Of a DNA stretch of 58,972 nucleotides, positions 43,722 to 52,061 are shown piece after piece. The notes under the pieces were generated by a model. That model did not search any database. It was not told where the DNA came from and was given only the letters and a program-made list of their open reading frames with translations. Source of the stretch: Clostridia bacterium (lineage in GTDB: Bacteria > Bacillota > Clostridia > Oscillospirales > CAG-272). The stretch spans positions 1 to 58,972 of the forward strand of contig JAFZPN010000051.1 in NCBI GenBank assembly GCA_017550315.1. Direction: 5' to 3'. The position numbers and the translations under genes were made by a program. Each line of letters starts with the position of its first letter. Within the stretch, counting starts at the first letter, position 1.

Positions 43722-43974
43722 ATGGATCTGGGCAATCTTGGTATCCTTGCCCCGCACAAAGCAAAATACTACAACCGTTACGATATTAACTGGCTCTCTG
43801 ATAAGGTCGATGAGTGTACAGAATTGAGGTACATCACATTTTGGAAAGCTGATCCCTGCGAAGAAAACAACATCTTTTCTCAATGGTATAAAGCCCGAAA
43901 TCCAATCTACATGAATGGCCGCACCTATATTACAGCCGAACAATACATGATGTCCGAAAAAGCCCTCCTCTTTC
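43722..43974 (+). pseudogene. NADAR-family gene, 5' part (interrupted)
   Basis: The frame encodes the N-terminal half of a NADAR (YbiA-like) protein: KYYNRYDINWL, then LRYITFWKADP, then FSQWYKARNPIYMNG and AEQYMMSEKALLF, all typical of the family. NADAR proteins are ADP-ribose-linked N-glycosidases; some reverse DNA ADP-ribosylation as antitoxins of DarT toxins. The reading frame then runs into unrelated sequence. The missing half lies 3.2 kb away at 47,131-47,567 in the same orientation; joining the two restores the frame as ..KALLF-R-DMDSYL... The start codon (43722) lacks a clear ribosome site and is uncertain. Confidence 0.8.
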
Positions 43975-44085
43975 AGCTGATTGAACCGGGGACGGTTTTT
44001 CGTATGTCTCCCCCATCAGCGCTGCCGTTTGCGGACGCTCCGAGCTGTGTAAAACGCGCGAAGGGGCAGTTTCCGCGTCTTCCTG

Positions 44086-45555
44086 TCACCAGAAAGCGCG
44101 GCGCACCGGCAGCGGATCCGCGGTCTGCGCCATCCGGTCGGCGAGCACCTCGAGCATCCGCTTTTGTTCCGCGGCAGCTTCCGGTTTGCCGTACAGGTTG
44201 ACATGCTCGCCGGGATCGGATTCTAGGTCGTACAACTCGCTGCCGGGAATGTCGAGCGTGTCCGTTCCATGCACCTTCACAAGCTTCCACCTTCCGTCGC
44301 AAACCATGGTGAGAAAGGCGAGCGGATCCCGGTGGTTGATGTTGGAATTGTAATACTCGCTGTAAACGCTGTTCCGATGGTGATCCGGCGCGGCTTCGTC
44401 CGTGAGCAGCCCGAGGAAGGACCGTCCCTGGAACGAGACGGGGATCCCGATCCCGACCGCTTCGCAGAGCGTCGGCGCGAGGTCCACCATCTCGACGAGC
44501 GCCTCCCGTCTCACGCCGCGGAGCGTGTGTCCCGGCCAGTGGATCACAAACGGGATGTGAACGGCGTTTTCATAGCAGTACGGCCCCTTGAGGTAGATGC
44601 CGTGATCGCCGAGCGATTCGCCGTGGTCGGAGGTGAAGATCACGATCGTGTTCTCGTACTGCCCGATGGATTTTAAATAGTTCACGATCCGCCCGACGCC
44701 CGCGTCGATCTGATCGACCATCGCCCAGTATGCAGCCCTGAGCCAGCGGTGATCCGTTTCCGTCATCTCGTCGTAGGCCAGGTGTCCCGGCGTGTTGTAT
44801 GCCCCCTCGTGATCATGTCGCTGGAAGACGGATTTGCTCTCCAACTCGCCGGGCACATAATCCGGGAGCGGGATTTCGTCAAGCATCGGGCGGTACCGTT
44901 CCAGATATTCCGCCGGGGGATCAAAGGGATGATGGGGGTCGTAGCAGTTGATCGAAAACAGCCACGGCTGATCCGGCTCCTGCTCCCCGATGAAACGCAT
45001 CGCCTCGTTAAAGCACCATGTCGTCTGGGAATACTCCGTCGGCATCCCGTACCGCACGTAACGGCAGTCCGGGAACGGATCCGTCTTAAAGTCCAGTCCC
45101 TGTGCCGTCAGCCAGTTGGTGTAGGCATTGCCGGACCAGTTGCCCCTTCCTGCAGCCGCCGGATGGTGCGACCACGAGAAGAAGGAGTAGCCGTCGTCGA
45201 TGCGGCGTTCCATGTCCGGCTGGACGGCGGGAGAGCAGACGCTGATGTGCAGCTTCCCGGAGAGACCGCAGACATATCCGTTGTCCGCGAAAAGGCGGGG
45301 CAGAAGCAGTTCCGTCTCCGGGATGTTCTGTCCGTTCTGCCGCACGCCGCAGGTGCGGGGATAGCGGCCGGAGAGAAAACTGGCCCTTGCCGGCGCGCAG
45401 ACCGGGCTCTGGGAATACATACCGTCGAACAGTACTCCCTCCGTGGCAAGAGCGTCGATGTGTGGCGTATGCGTAAAGGGATTGCCGTAACAGCCGAGCG
45501 TGTCCCGCCGCTGCTGATCGGTGCAGATCCAGAGGATGTTTGGTTTTCGTTCCAT
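44086..45555 (-). CDS. Type I sulfatase (arylsulfatase family), first
   Basis: The 489-residue protein is a formylglycine-dependent sulfatase. The modification site is C-A-P-A-R (Cys53 in SPVCAPARASFLSGRYP), to be converted to formylglycine by an anaerobic maturase. N-terminal metal ligands are in ICTDQQRRDTL, and the FTSDHGESLGDHG block near the middle supplies further metal ligands. No signal peptide is seen. It would remove sulfate esters from a sugar or aryl substrate. The start follows an AAAGGACGG-like site. It lies 28 bases after the second sulfatase and probably shares its transcript. No maturase gene is nearby. Confidence 0.92.
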   Translation of the reverse strand: MERKPNILWICTDQQRRDTLGCYGNPFTHTPHIDALATEGVLFDGMYSQSPVCAPARASFLSGRYPRTCGVRQNGQNIPETELLLPRLFADNGYVCGLSGKLHISVCSPAVQPDMERRIDDGYSFFSWSHHPAAAGRGNWSGNAYTNWLTAQGLDFKTDPFPDCRYVRYGMPTEYSQTTWCFNEAMRFIGEQEPDQPWLFSINCYDPHHPFDPPAEYLERYRPMLDEIPLPDYVPGELESKSVFQRHDHEGAYNTPGHLAYDEMTETDHRWLRAAYWAMVDQIDAGVGRIVNYLKSIGQYENTIVIFTSDHGESLGDHGIYLKGPYCYENAVHIPFVIHWPGHTLRGVRREALVEMVDLAPTLCEAVGIGIPVSFQGRSFLGLLTDEAAPDHHRNSVYSEYYNSNINHRDPLAFLTMVCDGRWKLVKVHGTDTLDIPGSELYDLESDPGEHVNLYGKPEAAAEQKRMLEVLADRMAQTADPLPVRRAFW

Positions 45556-45583
45556 GATTTCCGTCCTTTCGTGCAGGCGTTCT

Positions 45584-46990
45584 TCAGTCGGCTTTGGTGC
45601 GCTGAATGATCCGGTCCTCGACCCAGTTCTCCCGGTAGTAGCTGACCGGATGGAATTTGTCGTTTACACGGGCCATTTCGGCGGCCATTTTGCTTTTCAG
45701 ATCGGCGAGGACGGGCGCATAGGCCGCTTCTCCGACGAGGTTCCTCCTCTGCAAAGGATCGGCGACGTTGTCGTAGAGGTGTTCTTCTCCGTCTTTGCGA
45801 TAGACGGCGTAGGTGTACCGCTTCGTGCGGAACGCGCGCCATTCGTATCCCTCGCCCCAGTCCGCCGTCGCGCCGGTCCCCATCATGAGCGCGCCGTCCG
45901 GTTCAGCCGCGCCGGGCTTTCCGCGGAGAACAACCGAAAGATCATGGCCCTCGACTTCCGCCGGGATCGGCAGACCGCAGAGGGAGCAGAGCGTCGGCAT
46001 CACGTCGACCGTGTTGAGGCAGACGTCACAGGGACCTTCCGGGATCGTACCCGGGCAGCGCATGAGGAACGGCACGCGGACGGCCTCCTCGTAGAAGATG
46101 TTCTTTGCCCGCCGCCCATGCGCGCCGAAGAGCTCGCCGTGATCGGAGGTGAAGACGAAGACCGTGTCCTCCTCGATCCCGAGCCGTTCGATCGCCGCGC
46201 ACATCCGGCCGACATTGTAGTCGACGTTGGCGACCATGGCATAATAGACCCGCATCCAGGCGGGGATCCGCTCCCGCTCCTTCGGTGAGAGCCGCGCCCA
46301 TCCGTCGGCGTGGGGATCGTTTTCGGGCAGATAGTTGTCGGGGAGGGTGAATTCCGTGTCCCGGAACTGCGCGAGCCATTCCGGAGGCACGTTGTTCTCG
46401 TCCCACGGGTCGTGCGGCGTACCGAGGGAGAGGAAAAGAGCAAATGGCTTGTCCCCTTTCGCCAGTCGCTCGAGCTCCCGGATCGCCATATCCGTCTGGC
46501 AGTCGGGCTCGTACGCGCTTTCTCCGTAGTGGATCTTTTCCGGAGAGTTCAGGTGATAGTAGGAATTCTCGCCGTAGTTTTCGTGGTGGAAATTGTACCC
46601 GGCGAAGAACCCGTCGAAGCCCAGCCGGTCCGGCCCTGCGGGGATGTAGGAGTTCTTCGGATCGAAGTGGTTCCCGAGCTCGTTCGCGTAGAGATGCCAT
46701 TTGCCGATGTAGGCCGTCTCGTACCCCGCGCGGGAGAGGACCTTGGCGAACGTATCGTGTTCCGGGGAGATGCGGATCTCATTGATGACCATCCCGGTGG
46801 AGGTCGTATACTTGCCGGTGAAGAGCGAAGCCCGGTAAGGAGCGCAGACGGGATGCCCCGATACGGCGTTCGAGAGCTCGCAGGATTCCCGGGCAAGACG
46901 GTCGATGTTCGGCGTCTCTGCGCGGTTGTCCCCGGCATAACCGCAGGACTGCCTTCTCAGCTGATCGGCAAACATGTAAACGATGTTCAT
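45584..46990 (-). CDS. Type I sulfatase (arylsulfatase family), second
   Basis: The 468-residue protein is a second formylglycine-dependent sulfatase with site C-A-P-Y-R (Cys49 in HPVCAPYRASLFTGKY). The metal block FTSDHGELFGAHG and the IGKWHLY block are typical. No signal peptide is seen. It differs clearly from its neighbour, so the pair probably acts on two sulfate positions or two substrates. The start at 46990 is chosen for GAGGAG 8 bases upstream; an ATG 13 codons earlier overlaps this site. A -10 box (47033-47028) lies within the inserted block. Confidence 0.92.
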   Translation of the reverse strand: MNIVYMFADQLRRQSCGYAGDNRAETPNIDRLARESCELSNAVSGHPVCAPYRASLFTGKYTTSTGMVINEIRISPEHDTFAKVLSRAGYETAYIGKWHLYANELGNHFDPKNSYIPAGPDRLGFDGFFAGYNFHHENYGENSYYHLNSPEKIHYGESAYEPDCQTDMAIRELERLAKGDKPFALFLSLGTPHDPWDENNVPPEWLAQFRDTEFTLPDNYLPENDPHADGWARLSPKERERIPAWMRVYYAMVANVDYNVGRMCAAIERLGIEEDTVFVFTSDHGELFGAHGRRAKNIFYEEAVRVPFLMRCPGTIPEGPCDVCLNTVDVMPTLCSLCGLPIPAEVEGHDLSVVLRGKPGAAEPDGALMMGTGATADWGEGYEWRAFRTKRYTYAVYRKDGEEHLYDNVADPLQRRNLVGEAAYAPVLADLKSKMAAEMARVNDKFHPVSYYRENWVEDRIIQRTKAD

Positions 46991-47130
46991 GATACTGTCT
47001 CCTCGTGGAGTATCCTTCCTTGCTTCCATTATACACCATGAAGCGGCAAATGAAAAGGGAGATTTGAAATTTTACTTGGTTTTGCCGAGAACACGGGTTC
47101 CGCGAGCCATTTCCACGGAGATAAGCCCTC

Positions 47131-47567
47131 GAGACATGGATTCCTACCTCTCTATCATGGATAAGCCAGATCCGCAGAAGGATAAACATCTGGGACGTCT
47201 TGTAACTGGGTTCGATCAAAGCGTCTGGGACGCCAATGTTAGAGAAATCCTCTTCCATGGAAATCTGGCTAAACTGCAGTCTGATATAGAGTTCGTAGAT
47301 GCGTTGCTTGCGACCGGCAATTCCGTCCTTGTTGAAGCTTCCCCCCTCGATGGTTTTTTTGGAGCGGGATTGGATAAAACATCTCTACTAACGGCAGATG
47401 GAACCCTTCTGGTTCATCCGCACAATTGGCATACGAAGAAAGATCCCGCCAAACAATCCCAGAACCTCCTCGGCTTTGTGCTGATGGGGTTAAGGGATCT
47501 GTTCCGGGATCTGATGAAGGAAAGATGGCTGCCGGGTGAGGAACAGGTATTTTTCAGCGAGGAATGA
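47131..47567 (+). pseudogene. NADAR-family gene, 3' part
   Basis: From about 47131 the plus strand encodes the C-terminal half of a NADAR protein: DMDSYLSIMDKPDPQKDKHLGR, then FDQSVWDANVREILFHGN, then VLVEASPLDGFFGAGLD and NLLGFVLMGLRDLF, ending at 47567. These blocks follow directly on those at 43,722-43,974 in intact homologs. There is no ribosome site or start codon at the proper place for separate expression, although ATG codons at 47137 and 47158 exist. The 3' end abuts a convergent AAA fragment. Confidence 0.8.
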
Positions 47568-47568
47568 A

Positions 47569-47778
47569 TCACTCCGATTCGATCACAATTGACGGCGCAC
47601 GAAAATCCTCCGCTTCAAGGGTTTGTAACTCCTTGTCCGAAAGCTCCGTAGTTCCGTACAGTCGATCCGCTTGTCTGACAACTGCTGCCTCAAACATATT
47701 CCTGACTTCGCGAGCATTTGCGAAATTCTCATCCCGCGCATCATATTGTTTTTTCAGGATTTCTGACGCATAGAAATT
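47569..47778 (-). pseudogene. C-terminal fragment of a CbbX/SpoVK-type AAA ATPase
   Basis: The minus strand encodes only the C-terminal lid of a CbxX/CfxQ-type AAA+ ATPase: ARDENFANAREVRNMFEAAV, RQADRL and DKELQTLEAEDF are family blocks. Walker motifs are absent because the sequence upstream switches to the DUF3846-like remnant. This looks like a deletion scar between two element genes. Confidence 0.7.
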
Positions 47779-47779
47779 T

Positions 47780-48125
47780 TTACTCTTTGAACAATGGTGG
47801 GCTCCTTTCCTTCGATATGGCAATGATCTTTCCGGCAAGTTTGAAGAAGGCCTCCGGGGAATGGAACATCTTCTCGTATTTCTCCTGCATATCCTTCGGG
47901 AGGGAGGAGAAATCTTCCTCCCCCAAGCCTGTAATCAGGAACTTCCCGCAGATTATGTCCACCATCTCCCCGTCTTCGTCGTAAACGGCGCGGTTAGCTC
48001 TCATCCCGTTGATCTTCCCTTCTTCGTTGCAAATCAGCGCGACTGGATCGTTGAAATAGTAAACGGCCTGTATATCTCCGTCTACTGCTTACTGCTTTCT
48101 GGAGCGATTCCAATCCGCTGTCCAT
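47780..48125 (-). pseudogene. DUF3846/YodL-type element protein, frameshifted by a 7-base duplication
   Basis: The start at 48125 has AAGGGG upstream and reads MDSGLESLQKAV, then loses frame. A tandem repeat TACTGCT (48083-48089 and 48090-48096, plus strand) is responsible: removing one copy restores LQKAVDGDIQAVYYF and then NDPVALICNEEGK, RAVYDEDGEMVDIICGKF and LPKDMQEKYEKMF, as in conjugative-element proteins with a DUF3846 domain. The frame ends at 47780, where a ribosome-site-like AAAGGAG leads into the AAA fragment. The gene is therefore inactive unless slippage occurs. Confidence 0.75.
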
Positions 48126-48134
48126 CGTAACCCC

Positions 48135-48163
48135 TTGATTTTTCGGGTCAAGTATGATATTAT
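48135..48163 (+). promoter_or_regulatory. Promoter for the secreted phosphoesterase gene
   Basis: TTGATT (48135-48140), 17 bases and TATTAT (48158-48163), about 85 bases before the start at 48249. It diverges from the DUF3846-like remnant. Confidence 0.55.
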
Positions 48164-48248
48164 ATATTTGTGTCTGTATGCTGAACTGTGATTCCGGATC
48201 GGAAAGCTTTTCGACGATCACGACAGACAGAACAGGAGGTACGAACCG

Positions 48249-50312
48249 ATGAACAGGCTTTTGCGCGGCTTGCTGACAACTGCGTTGGCCGTGCCGATGA
48301 TGCTGCTTCCGAGCGGTCTGTCCGCGGCGCCACCCGGACTCTCTACTGACAAAACCGTTTACGAGGAAGGCGAGGACATATTTGTCACCGCTTTCGGTGA
48401 GGGAAAAGACTGGGTCGGTATCTACGCGCGCGGTGAGACGCCAGGCAGTCCCGCCTCGATTTACTGGTATTACGTCGCCGGGGACGCTGAACCCGGAGAA
48501 CCCGTCAATATCAGAAAGACGCGCAGCAACAATCGGCCGGAATACGCGTCGCTGCCCGGCGGAGCCTACACCGTCTTCCTGCTGCTGAACGATGGATACA
48601 CGGTGTCGGAATCCGTGGATATCATAGTCCTGCCCCCGAAAGAAAACAGGATCGCGGCCGCGGCGGATTCTGTCTACGAAGGGGATGCTCTGTCCGTCAG
48701 GGTCTTCGGCTCGGGCGGTGAATGGGTCGGACTGTTCCGGAAAGGCGAGGATCCCATAACGGCTGATCCGCTCGCGTCGTTTGTCCTGACACCGGAGAAG
48801 AGCGGAACAAATGTGACCTTGAAACCGGATTCGGGGAGTCTTTCCGCAGGAGAGTATACGGCCTGCCTTTTCGACGATGAATGCAGATCGGGATCCCCTG
48901 TCACTTCCGTCGATATTACCGTTCGCGAAGCGAAAATCCCCAACGCGCCTGCCGGGCTCAGCTGCCGGTTGGAGTCTGCGTCGGAGGGATTTGCCGGCGG
49001 AACCGTAAGGCTCGAACCCGCCGGGGAGGGAGCCGAAGCGGAAGATTTTCTCCTGTTCTGGGGAAAGGACGGAGAGCCGCTCCCCGGATATACCCGCCTC
49101 GCGAAAGCCCACGCTTCAACATCCTCCGTCGAATTCACGCTCCCGCAGTATCTGACGGTTCCTGAAGGCGCGGAGGAAATTCTCGCCTGCGGGGAGAACC
49201 GGTTCGGCCGATCCCCCTATGTCTCCGTATCTCTGCCGGAAGGAACCCGGCCCTATACCGCTGGAGAGATCCTTCTGCGATTTCAGGTGACGAGCGACTG
49301 GCACGTGACGGATGATCCGAATCACGACCACAACCGGCATCTCGGCATGATGCTCGATGACATTGCGGCGGTTTGCCCGGACAGCGCGGCAATCGTTGCG
49401 GTGGGGGATATTGCGGATCACGGGTGGGAATCGGAGTACAGGCGTGTCGAAGAGATCGTCGGGAGCCGGAAAAACGTTCCTCCGATCCATTATGTTATCG
49501 GCAATCACGACGTGTCCATGAACAAGGGATACAAGAAGCAGATCGAAATCTTCGGAGCGTTCTCCGGAAACGAAAGCGCGTATTACGATCTCTGGATCGG
49601 CGGGTATCATTTCATTTTCCTCGCGTTTGAAACGGAAGGCGCCCCCCAGTCCATCCCCAAAAAGGAGCTGACCTGGCTTGAGGAAAAGCTCGCCGAGGAC
49701 GCCGATCCAAAGAAGCCCATCTTCGTTTTCTGCCATGAATCCATTGTGAATACCGTGGCCGGGAGTACGCCCGAGGAAGGCTGGTGGGGGATCTCGAACG
49801 GAGACAAAGTCGCACAGATCTTTTCCCGCTATCCGCAGACGGTGTTCTTCAACGGGCACAGCCACTGGGAACTCTGCTCTTACAACGAAATGTTCGCTGG
49901 GGACGGAAAACGGACGTTCTCCGCGTTCAACACCTCCGCGGTCGGATATCTCTGGACGGGATACAATGTCGTGCCGGGAGAGTATCTCTACGGGTCGGAA
50001 GGGCTTTTCGTGGAAGTATCCGAAAATGCGCTCACGGTACGCGGAAGGAACTTTGTGACCGGCGAATGGACGGCGTCTGCGCAGTACGCGGTTCCGGGCG
50101 CGTGGGAAAACATCACGGTGTCCGCTCCTGCCGAAAGCGTTCCCGAAACGGACGGGAAAGAGGCGGAACCTACGGATAAACCGGCTCCGGAAACGGATTC
50201 CCTGCCCGACGAAGGGACAAAGGGCTGCGCCTCCGCACTCGGCACCGGTTCAGCACTCGTCTTTCCGGCTGTCTGCGCGGCAGCGGTTTTGACCCGGAGA
50301 AGAAAAGAATAA
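48249..50312 (+). CDS. Secreted metallophosphoesterase with repeat domain and C-terminal anchor
   Basis: The 687-residue protein has a signal peptide (about 1-26), a repeat domain also found in the next gene (about 30-130, with DWVGIYARGETPGSP, SIYWYYVA and YTVFLLLNDGY), a diverged second copy (about 133-230), a beta-sandwich, then a calcineurin-like phosphoesterase (about 345-570). Metal motifs in order are SDWHVTDD, VGDIADHG, GNHD, FCHES and GHSHWE. An acidic Pro/Thr linker leads to a C-terminal tail: G-C-A-S, a hydrophobic stretch and RRRKE. The tail resembles protein-sorting signals and predicts surface anchoring. The ribosome site is CAGGAGG. Substrate unknown. Confidence 0.88.
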   Translation: MNRLLRGLLTTALAVPMMLLPSGLSAAPPGLSTDKTVYEEGEDIFVTAFGEGKDWVGIYARGETPGSPASIYWYYVAGDAEPGEPVNIRKTRSNNRPEYASLPGGAYTVFLLLNDGYTVSESVDIIVLPPKENRIAAAADSVYEGDALSVRVFGSGGEWVGLFRKGEDPITADPLASFVLTPEKSGTNVTLKPDSGSLSAGEYTACLFDDECRSGSPVTSVDITVREAKIPNAPAGLSCRLESASEGFAGGTVRLEPAGEGAEAEDFLLFWGKDGEPLPGYTRLAKAHASTSSVEFTLPQYLTVPEGAEEILACGENRFGRSPYVSVSLPEGTRPYTAGEILLRFQVTSDWHVTDDPNHDHNRHLGMMLDDIAAVCPDSAAIVAVGDIADHGWESEYRRVEEIVGSRKNVPPIHYVIGNHDVSMNKGYKKQIEIFGAFSGNESAYYDLWIGGYHFIFLAFETEGAPQSIPKKELTWLEEKLAEDADPKKPIFVFCHESIVNTVAGSTPEEGWWGISNGDKVAQIFSRYPQTVFFNGHSHWELCSYNEMFAGDGKRTFSAFNTSAVGYLWTGYNVVPGEYLYGSEGLFVEVSENALTVRGRNFVTGEWTASAQYAVPGAWENITVSAPAESVPETDGKEAEPTDKPAPETDSLPDEGTKGCASALGTGSALVFPAVCAAAVLTRRRKE

Positions 50313-50381
50313 AGCACCCGAAAGGAACGCGGCGTTCCTTTGACATATCCGAATTTCATCACAAAGAAAGGAAAGACCACC

Positions 50382-51332
50382 ATGAATAAGCATTCCATGA
50401 AGATCGGCGCGATCCTGTTTCTGTCAGTTGTCACCGCGCTCTGTCTGGCAGTTACCGCGTCGGCTGCTGAGAAGTACCTCACGCTTCCGAAGACCGTCTA
50501 CGGACAGAATGAGGATATCCTCGTCACCGCTTCCGGCGAAGGAACCGACTGGGTCGGCATCTACGCACGCGGTGAGACACCCGGCAGTCCCGCCTCGATT
50601 TACTGGTACTACGTCGCGCAGGATGCGGAACCGGGCGAAGCGGTGGATATCCGCGAAACGCGCAGCAACAGCAGGGCTGAATACGAAGGCCTGCCTCCGG
50701 GAGAATACACGGTCTGGCTGCTCCTCAACGACGGATACGAACCGTTCGATTCCATCGACATCACCGTTATTACAACGCTGGAACTCGACAAATACTCTTA
50801 CACAGAAGGCGACGATATTCTCGTGACGGCCAATGGCGAAGGCAAGGACTGGGTCGGGCTGTACCTTAAGGATGAAGTTCCCGGCGGCGGTATTGCCTCG
50901 ATCTACTGGTATTATGTGGCGGAAGGGCACACGCCGATGGAGCCTGTCAGCATCAAGGGTGAGACGCACAACGCGGACCGGGACGACGTGGCGGATCTCC
51001 CGGCGGGCGATTATACGATGTTCCTACTGTCAAACGACGGATATGACGTGATCGACTCCATTGATTTCACGATTAAGGAGGGTAAGAAGGAAGAACCCGC
51101 CAAGGCCGAAGAGGCGACGGAACCGGCGAAGACGGAAGAACCGGCTGAACCTGCTTCCGAACCCGAACCGGCCGAGGCATCAAACGATACTCCCGCCAGC
51201 CCGGAACCCGCGGCGGCCGACACCGGAACTTCCGCTTCGGCTTCAAAGTCCGGCTGCGGATCCTTTGTCAACGGAGGATTCATCCTTCTTATCACGCTTC
51301 TCGGCTCTGCCTGGATCGCAAAGAGAAGGTAA
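50382..51332 (+). CDS. Secreted two-repeat surface protein with C-terminal anchor
   Basis: The 316-residue protein has a signal peptide (cleavage near ASAAEK), two copies of the about 100-residue domain seen in the preceding gene (about 28-128 and 129-228), a Glu/Pro/Ala-rich linker (about 230-285) and a tail of S-G-C-G-S, hydrophobic segment and AKRR. The first repeat is nearly identical at DNA level to the first repeat of the phosphoesterase (around 48,415-48,485 against 50,550-50,620), showing recent duplication. The start at 50382 has GAAAGGAAAG upstream. It lies 69 bases after the phosphoesterase. Binding to a shared ligand or cell-surface partner is likely; no function is known. Confidence 0.8.
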   Translation: MNKHSMKIGAILFLSVVTALCLAVTASAAEKYLTLPKTVYGQNEDILVTASGEGTDWVGIYARGETPGSPASIYWYYVAQDAEPGEAVDIRETRSNSRAEYEGLPPGEYTVWLLLNDGYEPFDSIDITVITTLELDKYSYTEGDDILVTANGEGKDWVGLYLKDEVPGGGIASIYWYYVAEGHTPMEPVSIKGETHNADRDDVADLPAGDYTMFLLSNDGYDVIDSIDFTIKEGKKEEPAKAEEATEPAKTEEPAEPASEPEPAEASNDTPASPEPAAADTGTSASASKSGCGSFVNGGFILLITLLGSAWIAKRR

Positions 51333-51367
51333 GCTGCTGGGTATAATCAAGTTCATCTTCTGAAAAT

Positions 51368-51402
51368 GGAGGCGCGGGTCTTTCCGATCTGCGTCTCCTT
51401 GA
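51368..51402 (+). terminator. Terminator after the surface-protein gene
   Basis: GGAGGCGC and GCGTCTCC form a stem around a 17-base loop, 35 bases after the stop codon; the T run is short. Confidence 0.6.
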
Positions 51403-51746
51403 CTGTATCTTGGGGCGATGAGGAGAATCGAAGCCGAGAAGTTGTGCATCTCATTTACGACATTTAGGGAACCGCTGAATAAACAGTCCAAAAATCAAGG
51501 ATATGTGATGAAAAACTCTCTTTGACTTCGATTTACGCTACAAAGACGCTCCAAAGAGCGGTTTCCAAAAAGAATCGGGTTCCTCTTAAGAAAAACCGTT
51601 TTGGGATACTGACCCGGTTCGACCAACAGAACAGCGAGCTTGTCCGGCTTGTCTCCAGTTTCATTCAGTACAGCGTTTTCTTATTCCATCGTCAATGATG
51701 TCGCCCTCCCTTTACTCTTATCACCATAACAAGGCGGTCAAGAGAA
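51403..51746. other. Intergenic region without a recognised gene
   Basis: No open frame with a ribosome site is seen. The composition is more AT-rich than the flanks. A string AGGGAACCGCTGAATAA near 51466 recalls ends of some insertion sequences, but no partner end or transposase was found. Confidence 0.5.
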
Positions 51747-51986
51747 ATGTATTTGAATCAGGCGGTCAGCGAACGGTTGAAGGAACTGCTTGCCGAGAAG
51801 AACATGACGCAGTATGCGCTGTACAAGCGGTGCGGCGTACCGAAATCGACCATCGGAAATCTTGTAAACTGCACCTATGATTCCGTTGTCCTGCGCGTGC
51901 TTCATGAATTATGTCAGGGACTCAGCATCAGCCTGACAGAGTTTTTCGATTCCCCTCTGTTCAGCGAGGACAATCTGGAACCCTGA
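51747..51986 (+). CDS. Small XRE-family repressor-like protein
   Basis: The 79-residue product is almost entirely a helix-turn-helix of the Cro/CI type (EKNMTQYALYKRCGVPKSTIGNL as recognition region), ending with DSPLFSEDNL, typical of short regulators in Clostridia integrative elements. The ribosome site is the weak AAGAGAA before the ATG. It probably controls element genes; targets are not evident. The TnpV-like gene follows after 75 bases. Confidence 0.85.
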   Translation: MYLNQAVSERLKELLAEKNMTQYALYKRCGVPKSTIGNLVNCTYDSVVLRVLHELCQGLSISLTEFFDSPLFSEDNLEP

Positions 51987-52061
51987 TGGGAATTGCCATC
52001 CTTGCGCTCCGGGCGGGAATGTGTTTCAATGTCCCCGCCACCCGGCAGAAAGGAGCGCGCC

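Larger units (their letters stand above)
43975..47130. other. Inserted 3.16 kb block carrying two sulfatase genes
   Basis: This block separates the two halves of the NADAR gene. It has GC-rich, host-like composition, two minus-strand sulfatase genes and its own promoter (-10 TATAAT at 47033-47028). The ends carry no transposase or clear terminal inverted repeats. AAGCCCTC occurs at both junctions (43960-43967 and 47123-47130), either a target duplication with a small later deletion or microhomology. Removing 43975-47130 gives an uninterrupted NADAR frame. An assembly artefact cannot be excluded from sequence alone. Confidence 0.7.

Noticed and set aside
43960-47130. AAGCCCTC at both junctions as a transposon target-site duplication
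   Set aside because: Simple removal of one copy and the insert leaves the NADAR gene out of frame, whereas cutting at 43974/47130 restores it. A duplication with a later deletion is possible, so it is noted but not claimed.
51403-51746. Possible insertion-sequence remnant (AGGGAACCGCTGAATAA)
   Set aside because: Only one end-like string was found, with no transposase fragment, partner end or duplication.
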